The notes: generated by a model not told the origin, from the letters alone. Positions 45,264 to 54,693 are shown, numbered from the stretch's first letter. The stretch is DNA of 64,000 bases from Streptomyces sp. WM6386 (GCF_000972385.1 NZ_JXTE01000015.1:67864-131863); one strand, 5' to 3'. Numbers and translations: made by a program.

Positions 45264-45400
45264 TAGGTGCCGCGGGGCTCCGAATCGGCGAGGGTGAGGA
45301 CTTGCGCGATCTCGGCGGCCCCGAGAAAGCGTCCGCCGAGGTCCTCCGGGAGCCTCCCGCCTTCACGTTGGGCGGCTCGACGCAGTCGCCCCAGGTCCGC
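45264..45400 (-). pseudogene. Short unidentified C-terminal remnant
   Basis: Directly after the LLM stop, the minus strand reads LGRLRRAAQREGGRLPEDLG, GRFLGAAEIAQVLTLADSEP, RGT and TAG. It looks protein-like, has no start, and is unassigned. Confidence 0.25.
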
Positions 45401-46465
45401 TCAGGTGAGGAGTTTCGCGAGCTGGGCCATCTCGGTGGCTGGGTCGATCACCGGCTGGATGAGGAGTTCGTCGATGCCGGCCTGTTCCAGGGTGGTGATG
45501 CGGGCGAGGAGGTCGTCGCGGGTTCCGACCAGGGCCAGGGTGTTCATCAGCGAGGGGAGAACCAGGTCCCGGTCCTGCGGTGCGATGCGTCCGAGGTAGT
45601 TGGGGTAGAGCTTGGTGTGCCGGTCCGGCGCGGTGGCGGTGGTGCCGCGCCGGTCGAGGAGCCGCCGCACCGCCTCGCGTTCCTCGGGGCCGAGTTGCTC
45701 GGCGAAGGCGGGTGTGTCAGCGGCTGTGTCGGCGGCGAAGGCCAGCAGCGACAGGACGAGGTGGCCCGTCGTGTCCCGGGCCGCGTCGCCGTGAGGGTCC
45801 TCGTCCTCGTCGAGCAGGTGGAGCGAGGTGACCACGTAGGAGTCCGTGCGGGAGCCGGGGCCGCGGGGTGTGCCCTGGGCGGCGTGGCGGCGGGTGTCGT
45901 GCAGCGCCTGCCAGGCGGTGGGCTCCAGCAGGCCGAAGGAGATGAGGCCGGTGCCGCGGCGGCCGGCAACGGCGGCCGCCTGCGGCCCCAGCGCGGCCAC
46001 GACGAACTCGATCGGATCGGCGGTGTTCACGTGCGCCCCGGCGTGCAGGAACTCGATGTCGCGGACCCGGTCGCCTTCGCGATACTCGGTCGAACGTCCG
46101 GCGCACAGGTCCTGCAGCGCGACGGTGAAGTTCTCCAGCTGAGCCGCCGTGGTCGGCCGCATGCCCAGGGTGCGCCGGGCGGTGTTTCCCGTGCCGACCC
46201 CGCAGATGATCCGGCCCGGTGCCAGGGCGTTGAGGCTGGCGAGCCCGCTCGCGGCGGCCGGGGCCGAGCGCAGCGCCGGTGAGGTCACACCGATGCCGAG
46301 CCTGATGCGACTGGTGGCCCTCGCACACAGGCTCAGGGCGACGAAGGGGTCGCCCTGGACCATCGGGGTGTCGTTGACCCAGACGCTGTGCAAGCCCAAC
46401 TCCTCGGCCCGCACGGCGAGATCCTCCACACCGGGCTGCGCGGCGACAACCACGCCTGCACGCAT
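45401..46465 (-). CDS. LLM-class flavin/F420-dependent oxidoreductase
   Basis: This 354-residue luciferase-like TIM barrel starts at ATG 46465 after GGAGG. Landmarks are RAGVVVAAQPGVEDLAVRAE, ELGLHSVWVNDTPMVQGDPF, RIRLGIGVTSPALRSAPAAA, SLNALAPGRIICGVGTGNTA and RRTLGMRP. The GTGNTARR loop is typical of F420-binding members such as tetrahydromethanopterin-reductase-like proteins. The substrate is unknown. Confidence 0.83.
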   Translation of the reverse strand: MRAGVVVAAQPGVEDLAVRAEELGLHSVWVNDTPMVQGDPFVALSLCARATSRIRLGIGVTSPALRSAPAAASGLASLNALAPGRIICGVGTGNTARRTLGMRPTTAAQLENFTVALQDLCAGRSTEYREGDRVRDIEFLHAGAHVNTADPIEFVVAALGPQAAAVAGRRGTGLISFGLLEPTAWQALHDTRRHAAQGTPRGPGSRTDSYVVTSLHLLDEDEDPHGDAARDTTGHLVLSLLAFAADTAADTPAFAEQLGPEEREAVRRLLDRRGTTATAPDRHTKLYPNYLGRIAPQDRDLVLPSLMNTLALVGTRDDLLARITTLEQAGIDELLIQPVIDPATEMAQLAKLLT

Positions 46466-46841
46466 CAAAACCTCCAAGGCGTGAGGACAGAGCCGAACTT
46501 GCTCAGCATGGCAGGTCCCGGCGCAGGGCCGTTGCGGAGTTGCGTGATGTTGTGGGCGTTACGGGGCGGAGTGGCCGTACTTGACGCAATGAAACCCCGT
46601 TGACGCAGATGACCTGCCCAAGTCCTCTGCCTGCAACGGAACTTCGATGTGCGGGCAGGTCGCTGACAGAGCGCAGTGAGTTCGCCAGGCCTCCCGCGAT
46701 TGAGGCCAGAGCAGAATCGGGGCATGAGCGACGGATCACACCAAAGCCATGGGTTGGTCGGTGATGCGACGACTGAGCCGTCCGCCATCCGGCACCGCAA
46801 GGGGCATGATTCAAGGGACAGAGCATCAGGAGGAGCGGCTT
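46466..46841. other. Intergenic stretch, nothing recognised
   Basis: 376 bp between the LLM gene and the phosphoesterase gene. I see no supported frame and no clear element end. Confidence 0.5.
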
Positions 46842-48062
46842 GTGACCAACACCAGCGACACCCGCCCAGCAGACGATGCGGCGCAAGCGGCTCGACCGAG
46901 CCAACTGCACCGCCTGATGCGCTACATCCCCCTGGTTGCCCCCGTCCTGCTGTGGGCTGTGCCCTGCTGGGTACTGCTGTATTCCGGGCAGCACTGGCCG
47001 CTGCCCGTCACCCTGGCCGGCACCGCCCTGTTCGTCCTCGGTCTGATCGGTATGCCGCTCGCGATGGTGCGCGGCCATGGCCGGCGCCAGCAGGACTGGG
47101 CGGCGATCACAGGTGACACCCTGCTGGGCAGCAGCTGGGTCCTGTTCACCTGGTCCGTTCTGCTCGGCGTCCTGCTGCGGCCGGCCCTGAGCGTGGCCGG
47201 TGTCGGGGACGGACAGGATCGGGCCCGCATCGTGACCTGGGCCGTCCTCGGTGTGGCCGTCGTACTGCTCACCTGGGGGTACACCGAGGCCCGTCGCGTA
47301 CCCCGCGTACGGGAACTGGACGTGCGGCTCCCGCGCCTGGGCGCCGGGCTGGACGGCACCCGTGTCGCCCTCATCACCGACACGCACTACGGCCCCCTCG
47401 ACCGCGCCCGCTGGTCGGCACGGGTCTGCGAAGTGGTGAACACCCTGGAGGCCGACCTCGTCTGCCACACCGGCGACATCGCGGACGGCACGGCCGACCG
47501 CCGCCGCGCCCAGGCTGCCCCGCTCGGCACCGTGCAGGCCACCCGGGCCCGGGTCTACGTCACCGGCAACCACGAGTACTACAGCGAGGCCCAGGGCTGG
47601 GTCGACCTGATGGGAGAGCTGGGCTGGGAACCGCTGCGCAACCGCCATCTGCTGCTCGAACGTGGCGGCGACACCCTCGTGGTCGCCGGCGTGGACGACG
47701 TCACCGCCGAATCCTCCGGCCTGGCCGGACACCGCGCCCATCTCGCCGGAGCCCTGGACGGCGCCGACCCCGACCTCCCCGTACTCCTCCTCGCTCACCA
47801 GCCGAAGTTCGTCGACCGCGCGGCGGACGCGGGCATCGACCTGCAACTCTCCGGCCACACCCACGGCGGCCAGATCTGGCCCTTCCACCACCTGGTCCGT
47901 ATCGACCAGCCCGCCCTCGCCGGCCTCAGCCACCACGGCACCCGCACCCTCCTCTACACCAGCCGCGGCACCGGCTTCTGGGGCCCGCCGTTCCGCATCT
48001 TCGCCCCCAGCGAGATCACCCTGCTCGTGCTCCGCTCCCCCCAGCGGCCCACCGCTCCTTAA
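46842..48062 (+). CDS. Membrane-anchored metallophosphoesterase
   Basis: This 406-residue protein starts at GTG 46842 after AGGAG. Four membrane helices lie at about 29-47, 54-73, 92-110 and 130-146, followed by a calcineurin-like domain with ITDTHYGPL (Asp170, His172), CHTGDIADG, YVTGNHEYY and LSGHTHGGQIWPFH. The complete metal-ligand set suggests activity on a phosphodiester or lipid pyrophosphate; homologues include YkuE/YaeI-type lipid A or undecaprenyl-linked hydrolases. It is monocistronic. Confidence 0.88.
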   Translation: MTNTSDTRPADDAAQAARPSQLHRLMRYIPLVAPVLLWAVPCWVLLYSGQHWPLPVTLAGTALFVLGLIGMPLAMVRGHGRRQQDWAAITGDTLLGSSWVLFTWSVLLGVLLRPALSVAGVGDGQDRARIVTWAVLGVAVVLLTWGYTEARRVPRVRELDVRLPRLGAGLDGTRVALITDTHYGPLDRARWSARVCEVVNTLEADLVCHTGDIADGTADRRRAQAAPLGTVQATRARVYVTGNHEYYSEAQGWVDLMGELGWEPLRNRHLLLERGGDTLVVAGVDDVTAESSGLAGHRAHLAGALDGADPDLPVLLLAHQPKFVDRAADAGIDLQLSGHTHGGQIWPFHHLVRIDQPALAGLSHHGTRTLLYTSRGTGFWGPPFRIFAPSEITLLVLRSPQRPTAP

Positions 48063-48200
48063 CACCAAGCGCCCGGGCACCTCCACTTGGACCGGTCCCC
48101 GAGCAGGGGGCAGGTCGCCCGCAGACGGCGACGGGGGGCGGGCGCTGCGGCAGCGGGGGTGCACGGTGGCGACGGGGGCGTGATCGGCACCGGCGACTGC

Positions 48201-48557
48201 TCACCACCCCCCGTTCGTCACGTACACCGCGTACGGGATCAGGAGTGCCGGCAGGGTCAACAGGCGTGGTGCGAGAGGCCGGCCGCTGTACAGGGGGCGG
48301 AGGAGGTCGAAGAGGAGGAGCAGGAGGAGGACAAGCGTGCCGAACAGGATCATGGCGATCAGAGCGAAGCCGCTGTTCTCGATCTGGTCGTAGGTGCAGC
48401 CGTCCAGACCCCGGCGGTCCAGGTCGTCGTACTGACAGTGGCCGTAGGCGATGTACCAGCGCGTGCAGAGGATGGCGAGGGCGGCCGGGACACCTATCAG
48501 GAGGTGAACCAGCAGCGGCAGCAGACAGCCGCGCAGTGCGGGGAGGACGGTACGCAT
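48201..48557 (-). CDS. Small integral membrane protein
   Basis: This 118-residue protein starts at ATG 48557 after GAGGTGA. Three hydrophobic helices are visible: about 8-31 (RGCLLPLLVHLLIGVPAALA), 63-85 (GFALIAMILFGTLVLLLLLL) and 96-112 (APRLLTLPALLIPYAVYV). The loop between the first two is acidic and has two cysteines (GHCQYDD, DGCTYDQ) likely outside the membrane. The function is unknown. It converges with the phosphoesterase gene. Confidence 0.65.
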   Translation of the reverse strand: MRTVLPALRGCLLPLLVHLLIGVPAALAILCTRWYIAYGHCQYDDLDRRGLDGCTYDQIENSGFALIAMILFGTLVLLLLLLFDLLRPLYSGRPLAPRLLTLPALLIPYAVYVTNGGW

Positions 48558-48985
48558 CCAGTCACCTCACCAGGGCAGGGGTGAGCGGAGTATGACGGAA
48601 GCCACTCCTCCGGCCACAGGGCCGTCACAGCGGCCTCAGCGTTGACGCGCGCTTGAGCCCGTGCCGCGCTGCCCGCGCTCGCCGTCCTGAACCAGGCGCT
48701 CCCGCGATGAGCACTGCTGCCACACAAGGCCCAGACACCGCCACGTTTCGCCTCGCGGGCCGGTCGACTACTGTCGTGTGCCGATAGTTGATCATTAGGT
48801 GGTGTGCAACTTCTGCTGCTGGTACGTCAGTTCCTCGTCGGGGGCCGATCACCAATGCGGAAGACTCGCACACTCGTCGCTCAAGTCCCTCCGGGGCCTC
48901 GACGATGGCGGACTCATCAAGAGACCGGGCAGGGCAGCGAGCGCTCGGGCAGGCCGAGCCGTACGGACGGGACGAGGAGGCGCAC
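48558..48985. other. Intergenic stretch, nothing recognised
   Basis: 428 bp between the membrane-protein gene and the next LLM gene, which are divergent. Promoters must lie here, but I see no convincing operator. Confidence 0.5.
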
Positions 48986-49876
48986 GTGCGCGTGGGGATG
49001 ACGGTGTTGCCGGAGCATTCCGGGGAATCCGCCCGGAAGATCTGGGCAAGCGTCGAAGAGTACGGGTTCGACCACGGCTGGACTTTCGACCATCTCGGCT
49101 GGGACGGGCTGCTCGACGGCCCGTGGTACGGCACTGTGCCGACGCTGACCCTCGCCGCGCTGGTCACGTCGCGGCTGGAAATCGGCACGCTTGTGGCCAG
49201 CCCGAACTTCCGCCACCCGGTGACCTTCTCCCGCGACCTGATCGGCCTCGACGAGATCAGCGAGGGGCGCCTCACTCTCGGCGTCGGGGCCGGCGCGGAG
49301 AGCGGGTACGACGTCGACGTCTTCGGGGCGGGAGCGCCGAAGAGCCGGGTTCGCAGGTTCGGCGAGTTCGTCGAGCTGCTCGATCGGCTCCTCCGTGAGG
49401 ATCATGTCTCCTTCCAGGGTGACTACTACTCCGCCGTCGACGCCCGTTCGGTGCCCGGGTGCCGGCAGCGGCCGCGGCTGCCGTTCATAGTGGCGGCCAA
49501 CGGTCCCGGTGCAGCGTCTGTCGCCGCGCGGTACGGGCAGGGGTGGGTGACGATCGGAGGGATGGCCGAGCGGCTCGACGCGTGGTGGGGTCTTGTCTCG
49601 GAGGCGAGCGACCGGATGACGGCTGCCCTTGCTACGCACGGACGCGAGGCCGATCCGGAGTTCCGGCGAGTGCTGCAGACCGATGCCGCACCGGTGCTCA
49701 GTATCCAGTCGGCCGACTGCTTCGACGATTTTCTGGGCCGGGCCGACGAGCTGGGGTTCACCGATGTCGTCGCCCCGTGGCCGCGTGCGCAGGGCCCCTT
49801 CTCCGCGCCGCGGTCGGTGGTCGACCGGATCGCCGCGGACGTTCTTCCCCGGTGGCGGACTTCGGGAGCGGACTGA
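48986..49876 (+). CDS. LLM-class flavin-dependent oxidoreductase
   Basis: This 296-residue protein starts at GTG 48986, 5 nt after GAGGAGG. TIM-barrel landmarks are RVGMTVLPEHSGESARKIWA, EYGFDHGWTFDHLGWDGLLD, RLEIGTLVASPNFRHPVTFS, GRLTLGVGAGAESGYDVDVF and FIVAANGPGAASVAARYGQG. It resembles F420- or FMN-dependent members such as TIGR03620-like proteins. It has no linked reductase. It is the third LLM protein in the window. Confidence 0.83.
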   Translation: MRVGMTVLPEHSGESARKIWASVEEYGFDHGWTFDHLGWDGLLDGPWYGTVPTLTLAALVTSRLEIGTLVASPNFRHPVTFSRDLIGLDEISEGRLTLGVGAGAESGYDVDVFGAGAPKSRVRRFGEFVELLDRLLREDHVSFQGDYYSAVDARSVPGCRQRPRLPFIVAANGPGAASVAARYGQGWVTIGGMAERLDAWWGLVSEASDRMTAALATHGREADPEFRRVLQTDAAPVLSIQSADCFDDFLGRADELGFTDVVAPWPRAQGPFSAPRSVVDRIAADVLPRWRTSGAD

Positions 49877-49998
49877 TCGTCACCACCAGTCGGGGCGCAA
49901 CGCCGCACCTCGCAGCCCGCGCACGCACCCGCCCCTACTGGGGCTTCGAACCCTGAACTGGCCAGGGCGGCCGTTGGCGGCTGGTCCCGGTACCCCGG

Positions 49999-50379
49999 TC
50001 AGATCTTCCAGGAACGAAGTTGGTCAGCGACCTCGGGAACACGCAGACGGGAGTCGCGGATCTTGCGCACGAGATCCGACAGGGCGCCGTACGGCGGGTC
50101 GATGCCCTCGCCGGACTGGCTCATGTACTGGGCGGTGACGAACGCGGCATACAGGCCGTTGCGGTACGGGAGGGGCTCAAGGCGGACGATGGTGTGCATG
50201 AGCGCCGCGGCGCGCCATGCGGCGTCCGGGTCGGCGGCCTGAAGAGTGGGCAGCTTGGTCTTGTGCCGGGCGACGGCGGCGACCAGGGCGGAGTAGTCCG
50301 CGACGGACATGTCCTCGCCGTTGCCGAGGGCGGCCTCCTGGACGTCGAGCAGCCAGGAGACGTCGATGTGCAGGTGCAT
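49999..50379 (-). CDS. Doc/Fic-like toxin of a toxin-antitoxin pair
   Basis: This 126-residue protein starts at ATG 50379, overlapping the antitoxin stop by one base (TGATG). The architecture matches the Doc group: IDVSWLLDVQEAAL at the start, YSALVAAVARHKTKLPTLQA, AAWRAAALMHTIVRLEPLPY then RNGLYAAFVTAQYMSQSGEG, and a C-terminal VADQLRSWKI. The HPFxxGN Fic loop is reduced to LPYRNGLYA, so the AMP- or phosphotransfer His is not obvious. Doc itself phosphorylates EF-Tu; activity here is uncertain. Confidence 0.65.
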   Translation of the reverse strand: MHLHIDVSWLLDVQEAALGNGEDMSVADYSALVAAVARHKTKLPTLQAADPDAAWRAAALMHTIVRLEPLPYRNGLYAAFVTAQYMSQSGEGIDPPYGALSDLVRKIRDSRLRVPEVADQLRSWKI

Positions 50380-50618
50380 CAGGCGGCCGTGGCTCCGCCC
50401 GGGCGCTCGGCGGGGGGCACGTCTTCGGGGAAGGCGTCGTCGAACTCCCCACGCAGCCGGTCGGCCCAGTGGCTCGCGCCCGTGATGAACTGCCGGCGCT
50501 GCATCTCACGGACGCCGAGATCGTGCAGGTACTGCTTGAGGCTCTTGCCGTCGGCGGCCGCGGCCGCGCGCACGCCCTCGAGTTCCTCGTCGGTGAACGA
50601 CACGTTCAGGGATGGCAT
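50379..50618 (-). CDS. Ribbon-helix-helix-type antitoxin
   Basis: This 79-residue protein starts at ATG 50618. The N-terminal segment SLNVSFTDEELEGVRAAAAA and DGKSLKQYLHDLGVREMQRR fit a ribbon-helix-helix DNA-binding fold. The acidic C-terminus (FDDAFPEDVPPAERPGG) is the toxin-binding tail expected of antitoxins. It overlaps the toxin gene by one base, and a palindrome lies 9 nt upstream. Confidence 0.65.
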   Translation of the reverse strand: MPSLNVSFTDEELEGVRAAAAADGKSLKQYLHDLGVREMQRRQFITGASHWADRLRGEFDDAFPEDVPPAERPGGATAA

Positions 50619-50627
50619 ACACCCGAT

Positions 50628-50644
50628 GGTACCTAGTAGGTGCC
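50628..50644 (-). promoter_or_regulatory. Autoregulatory operator of the toxin-antitoxin pair
   Basis: GGTACCTA-G-TAGGTGCC (50628-50644) is an 8-bp inverted repeat with one mismatch. It starts 9 nt upstream of the antitoxin ATG, where the -10 region must lie. There is no Shine-Dalgarno sequence, so the transcript may be leaderless. Confidence 0.5.
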
Positions 50645-50783
50645 TGCCGTGCGAGGCTTCGGCGAACCACGATGCTGCCGGCAAGGGCGGCGTGCGCCCA
50701 TCAGACGCTCTGGCCCTCCCGGCCGGCATCGTTCGGCAGCCTTGGCCAGACCACAGGGCCCGCCCGCGCAGCCACTCGCGCTC

Positions 50784-51179
50784 TTACGTCTGTGGTGCCA
50801 GGGTGCGCAGGACGCAGAACTCGTTGCCCTCGGGATCTGCCATGACCTCCCAGTTCCGGTCTGAGCCCTGGCCCACATCCGTCCTGCTGGCGCCGAGGCC
50901 GAGCAATCGGGTCACCTCGTCCACGGTGCTGCCGCCGATGGGACTGACGTCCAGGTGAAGCCGATTCTTCGCGGTCTTGCCCTCGGGTACCTGGACGAAC
51001 ACCAAGGTGGGCGGCATCTGGCGGGCCCGAACATCCTCGACGGTCGGCTCCCAGGAGCCGATCTCCACCTTGCCCTCGCTCCGGTCGATCACCTTGAAGT
51101 CCAGGACCTCGCACCAGAAGTCCGCGAGCCTCTCCGGATCGTGGCAGTCAACGACCAACTCGGTGAACCTACTTGTCAT
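50784..51179 (-). CDS. VOC (glyoxalase-fold) protein
   Basis: This 131-residue protein starts at ATG 51179 after GGGAGAGG. The VOC pattern is TELVVDCHDPERLADFWCEV, LVFVQVPEGKTAKNRLHLDV and VMADPEGNEFCVL. His/Glu metal ligands are likely at His16, His in LHLDV and Glu in PEGNEF. The family includes bleomycin-binding and dioxygenase members; the ligand is unknown. The gene is monocistronic. Confidence 0.85.
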   Translation of the reverse strand: MTSRFTELVVDCHDPERLADFWCEVLDFKVIDRSEGKVEIGSWEPTVEDVRARQMPPTLVFVQVPEGKTAKNRLHLDVSPIGGSTVDEVTRLLGLGASRTDVGQGSDRNWEVMADPEGNEFCVLRTLAPQT

Positions 51180-51323
51180 GCCTCTCCCAGATAGTGCGGA
51201 CGGGCTCACAGTATTGGCCGGTGCCGCCCGTCAGATACGCGAGAAGGCCGCGGGTCCCTTTGTCCGGCCGTGAGTCACGCCCGGATATTCTGGCGCTCCG
51301 GTTTTGGGGAGTGGGGGGCAACC

Positions 51324-52364
51324 ATGATCGGTAGCAGCGACGCCGTCTGTCAGATCCCGGTGCCACCGCATTTGGGTGCTGTCGTCGATCTGGCGCCTGT
51401 GCGTGATCGCGATCGGCCCGTCTGGCTGACGCTGAGCGAGGACGGCACGATCAGCCGGTGGGACATGGCAGGCGGTCATCACGAGAGTGTCGGGGCCACC
51501 GCCGTTCCGGCGGAAGCCGATCGCGAGCCATGGAATGACTGCCGGCTCCGCAGGCACCTGCACGCCTCCCACGACGGCATGTTCGCCGCGGTGGTCAACG
51601 ACCTCGGCCGCTTTGGCGAGGTGGTCGACCTCCGAACCGGCGAAGTGACTATGGACCTGGACAACCAGGGCGACAACGAAGAGACAGTGCCGTTCTCACT
51701 GGAGTTCGCGCAGAGTCGTGGGCGGTGCGTGGTGATCCACCGCACGGACTGGAACCGCCTGGACGTGTCGGACGCGCGAACGGGAGTGTCGCTGACAGAT
51801 CGCTCGCTCCCCGCACCGGAACACGATCTCGACTACTTCCACGGCGCACTGTACGTGAGCCCTGATGGGAAGCGGATCCTGGACGACGGCTGGGTGTGGC
51901 ATCCCGCCGGGATACCTGTGGTGTGGGATTTCGACCCATGGGTCGAAGGCAATGTCTGGGAGTCCGAGGACGGTCCGAGCCGGCTCGATGTCTGCGACCG
52001 GGGCTACGCCTGGAATCGCGCCATGACCTGGATCGACTCGGTCCGGGTCGCCGTCGAGGGCCTCGATGACGGCGACGCCACACCGCCTGGGGCACGGATC
52101 TTCGATACGAGCCGAACCGCTCGGGGCGGACCGCGCCGGACGCCGATGGCCGTGGAACTGCTGGCATTCGAAGGGCCGACCGGGCCCTTCTTCAGCGATG
52201 GCACTCGCCTGTTCAGCTGTGGTGACAACGATCTGTCGATGTGGGATCCGGCCGAGGGGAAGCTTCTGGGCACCGTTTTCGACTTCTCCCCCACGCACTA
52301 CCACCCCGGTGCCCGGCAGTTCCTCCAGCTCACCGACGGCGTGGCCCGCCTGTGGACGGCCTGA
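51324..52364 (+). CDS. Beta-propeller-like hypothetical protein
   Basis: This 346-residue protein starts at ATG 51324 after GGGGGG. It is rich in Trp-Asp and Gly-Asp turns in regular spacing (PVWLTLSEDGTISRWDMAG, AVVNDLGRFGEVVDLRTGEV, LYVSPDGKRILDDGWVWHP, FSDGTRLFSCGDNDLSMWDP, LTDGVARLWTA). This suggests a WD40-like propeller. There is no signal peptide. The function is unknown. Confidence 0.68.
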   Translation: MIGSSDAVCQIPVPPHLGAVVDLAPVRDRDRPVWLTLSEDGTISRWDMAGGHHESVGATAVPAEADREPWNDCRLRRHLHASHDGMFAAVVNDLGRFGEVVDLRTGEVTMDLDNQGDNEETVPFSLEFAQSRGRCVVIHRTDWNRLDVSDARTGVSLTDRSLPAPEHDLDYFHGALYVSPDGKRILDDGWVWHPAGIPVVWDFDPWVEGNVWESEDGPSRLDVCDRGYAWNRAMTWIDSVRVAVEGLDDGDATPPGARIFDTSRTARGGPRRTPMAVELLAFEGPTGPFFSDGTRLFSCGDNDLSMWDPAEGKLLGTVFDFSPTHYHPGARQFLQLTDGVARLWTA

Positions 52365-52515
52365 CCGCTCGCGTCGCCGTGCGCGGCTGAGTGGCGCGGC
52401 GCTGTCTGCTTGGCCACCCCACGCTCGTGCCTCTGCACGCCCTGGGATCGGGGTGGCGCCGCGCCAGCGGGACGCCCTCGGGTGGGGCGCCCCGCTGCGG
52501 TGTCGTCGCGTGGGA

Positions 52516-54636
52516 TCAGTCGGCCGGTGTCAGTGCGACCTCGGCGCTGCCCGAGAGGGACGGCAGGCCGTCCGGGGGCGAGTCGGTGTAGGTGGCGTTG
52601 AAGACTGCCTTGAGGTTGTCCGAACCGGAGTGACCGCCGTCCACGAAGGTCACGAACGATCCGGAGCAGCCGTTGCTCGTGGAGAGCGGGTGGCCGTGCG
52701 AGTCGTGGCCGAGGATGAACGAGACGCTGACCCTGGAGCAGTCCACCGGCTGGTCGTCGGTGACGGTGACCTGCCAGGTGACCGTGTCGCCCCAGTGGAA
52801 CGGCGTGCCGCCGTGCGGGGCGGGGTCGGTGGTGAGCGAGACGGTGGGCGCCTTGTTGCCGACCACGACGGGGACGGAGGCGGAGGCCGAACGCCCGGTG
52901 CTGTCGGTGACCTTCAGCGTGGCGTCGTAGACGGCGTTGTCGGTGAAGGTGTGCTTCGGGTTCGCCTCCCTGGAGTCCACGGTGCCATCCGCGTCGAAGT
53001 CCCAGGCGTAGCGGAGGGCGTCACCGTCGGCGTCCTTGGTGCCGGCGCTGGAGAACTGGACCGTCAGCGGACTGGTGCCGTTGACCACGTCCGCGGCGAC
53101 CTTGGGCTCCGGGGTTCGGTTGCCCCGCGTGAAGTCGATGCGGGAGAGCTGGGCCTCGGGCAGTTCCGCGAAGTAGCCGGTGCCGTACTCCAGGACGTAC
53201 AGCGCGCCGTCGGGGCCGAACTCGGCGTCGATCGGGCCGTCCGTCGTGATCGAGGGGATCGCGTCCTCGATCTTCAGAACCTCGTTCTTCTTGCCGAGGG
53301 TGATGGCCTTCATCTGGTCGCGGGTCCACTCGTAGAAGAGCGGCTTGCCGTCGAAGTACTGGGGCCAGCGGTTCTGGGCCTTGTTGTGCTTGTCATAGCT
53401 GTACGCCGGTCCGCCCATGGGGCCGATACCGCCCGTGCCGAGCTCGGGGAACTCCGCGGAGGCCCCGTAGCCGTAGACGATCTCCGCGTCCTCGACCGGA
53501 GGCAGCTGACTGCGGCCGGTGTTGTGGCGCGAGTCGTTGACCGGCTTGGCGCAGTTGAAGGCGCCGCTCGAGGTCTGGGTGGCGAAGTCGTAGTCCTGGT
53601 ACGGCATGTCCTGGGTCACGCAGAACGGCCAGCCGTAGTTGGCGGGGCGGTCGATGACCATCCAGCGTCCCTGGCCGGCGGGGCCGCGGCCCGGGTTGGC
53701 GGTGTTGGCGTCGGGCGAGTAGTCGCCGACGTAGACCTCGCCGGTCTTGTCGTCCACTCCGAAGCGGAACGGGTTGCGCAGGCCCATGGCGTAGATCTCG
53801 GGGCGGGTCTTCGCGGTGCCGGGCGCGAAGAGGTTGCCCTTCGGTATGGCGTAGCCGCCGTTGGGCTTGGCCTTGATGCGCAGGACCTTGCCGCGCAGGT
53901 CGTTGGTGTTGCCCGCGGTGCGCCGCGCGTCGTAGGCGGGGTTGCGGTCGGCACGGTCGTCGAGCGGGGCGTAGCCGTCGGAGGAGAACGGGTTGGAGTC
54001 GTCGCCGGTGGACAGGAACAGGTTGCCCTTGTGGTCGAAGTCGACCTTGCCGCCGACATGGCAGCAGATGCCTCGGTCGGCCGGTACGTCGAGGATCTTC
54101 TGCTCGGTGGCGTAGTCGAGCTTGTTGCCCACGAGCTTGAACCGCGACAGCCGGGTGACGCCCTTGTACTTGGCGAAGTCCGCTGCCGTACCGAACTGCG
54201 GCGCGTCGCCTTCGTTGACACCCGGGGTGGCCGGGTCGTCCATGGGGGTGTCCAGGCGGGGCGAGTAGTAGAGATAGACCCAGTGGTTCTTGACGAAGGC
54301 GGGGTCGATGGCGATGCCCTGCACGCCTTCTTCGTCGTGCTGGTACAGCCCGGCGGGGCTCTTCTTCAGGTCGGCGGCGAGGAAGTTCACGCCGCTCTTG
54401 GGGTCATGGATGCGGACCTCTCCGGTGCGCGCGGTGTGCAGCACCCGCCGGTCGGGCAGGACGGCCAGGGCCATGGGCTCGCCCGGACGGTCGTTGAGGG
54501 TGACCTTCTGGAAGTCCGACGACGCCGGCGGTGCGGGGTCTGACTTGGCGGCTTGGGCTGGGGAGAGCGGCGTGAGCCCGATGGCTCCGGCCAGCGCAGC
54601 CGCCCCCACGAGGGTGACGATCCGTCTGTTGCGCAC
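52516..54636 (-). CDS. Secreted PQQ-type sugar dehydrogenase with PKD domain
   Basis: This 706-residue exported protein starts at GTG 54636, 7 nt after AAGGAG. A signal peptide (RIVTLVGAAALAGAIGLTPL) ends near 30. A six-bladed glucose/sorbosone-dehydrogenase propeller covers about 40-510 (GEPMALAVLPDRRVLHTART, EGVQGIAIDPAFVKNHWVYL, GICCHVGGKVDFDHKGNLFL, GLRNPFRFGVDDKTGEVYVG). A PKD domain follows at 515-600 (TVQFSSAGTKDADGDALRYA). PQQ-binding His/Arg/Asp are in the CCHVGG and NPFRF segments. It oxidises a sugar or glycoside outside the cell. The promoter carries a 25-bp palindrome shared with the inositol-phosphate synthase region. Confidence 0.88.
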   Translation of the reverse strand: MRNRRIVTLVGAAALAGAIGLTPLSPAQAAKSDPAPPASSDFQKVTLNDRPGEPMALAVLPDRRVLHTARTGEVRIHDPKSGVNFLAADLKKSPAGLYQHDEEGVQGIAIDPAFVKNHWVYLYYSPRLDTPMDDPATPGVNEGDAPQFGTAADFAKYKGVTRLSRFKLVGNKLDYATEQKILDVPADRGICCHVGGKVDFDHKGNLFLSTGDDSNPFSSDGYAPLDDRADRNPAYDARRTAGNTNDLRGKVLRIKAKPNGGYAIPKGNLFAPGTAKTRPEIYAMGLRNPFRFGVDDKTGEVYVGDYSPDANTANPGRGPAGQGRWMVIDRPANYGWPFCVTQDMPYQDYDFATQTSSGAFNCAKPVNDSRHNTGRSQLPPVEDAEIVYGYGASAEFPELGTGGIGPMGGPAYSYDKHNKAQNRWPQYFDGKPLFYEWTRDQMKAITLGKKNEVLKIEDAIPSITTDGPIDAEFGPDGALYVLEYGTGYFAELPEAQLSRIDFTRGNRTPEPKVAADVVNGTSPLTVQFSSAGTKDADGDALRYAWDFDADGTVDSREANPKHTFTDNAVYDATLKVTDSTGRSASASVPVVVGNKAPTVSLTTDPAPHGGTPFHWGDTVTWQVTVTDDQPVDCSRVSVSFILGHDSHGHPLSTSNGCSGSFVTFVDGGHSGSDNLKAVFNATYTDSPPDGLPSLSGSAEVALTPAD

Positions 54637-54693
54637 TCAGAACTCCTTCGGTCTGGCCAGCGGGTGAACAGCCGGGCGAAATGCGTGAGTTGG

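Noticed and set aside
46503..48164. Long minus-strand frame opposite the phosphoesterase
   Set aside because: Antisense shadow with no recognisable domain.
52066..54543. 825-codon + strand open frame opposite the PQQ dehydrogenase
   Set aside because: Shadow of a well-supported minus-strand gene, with no domain and no suitable start.
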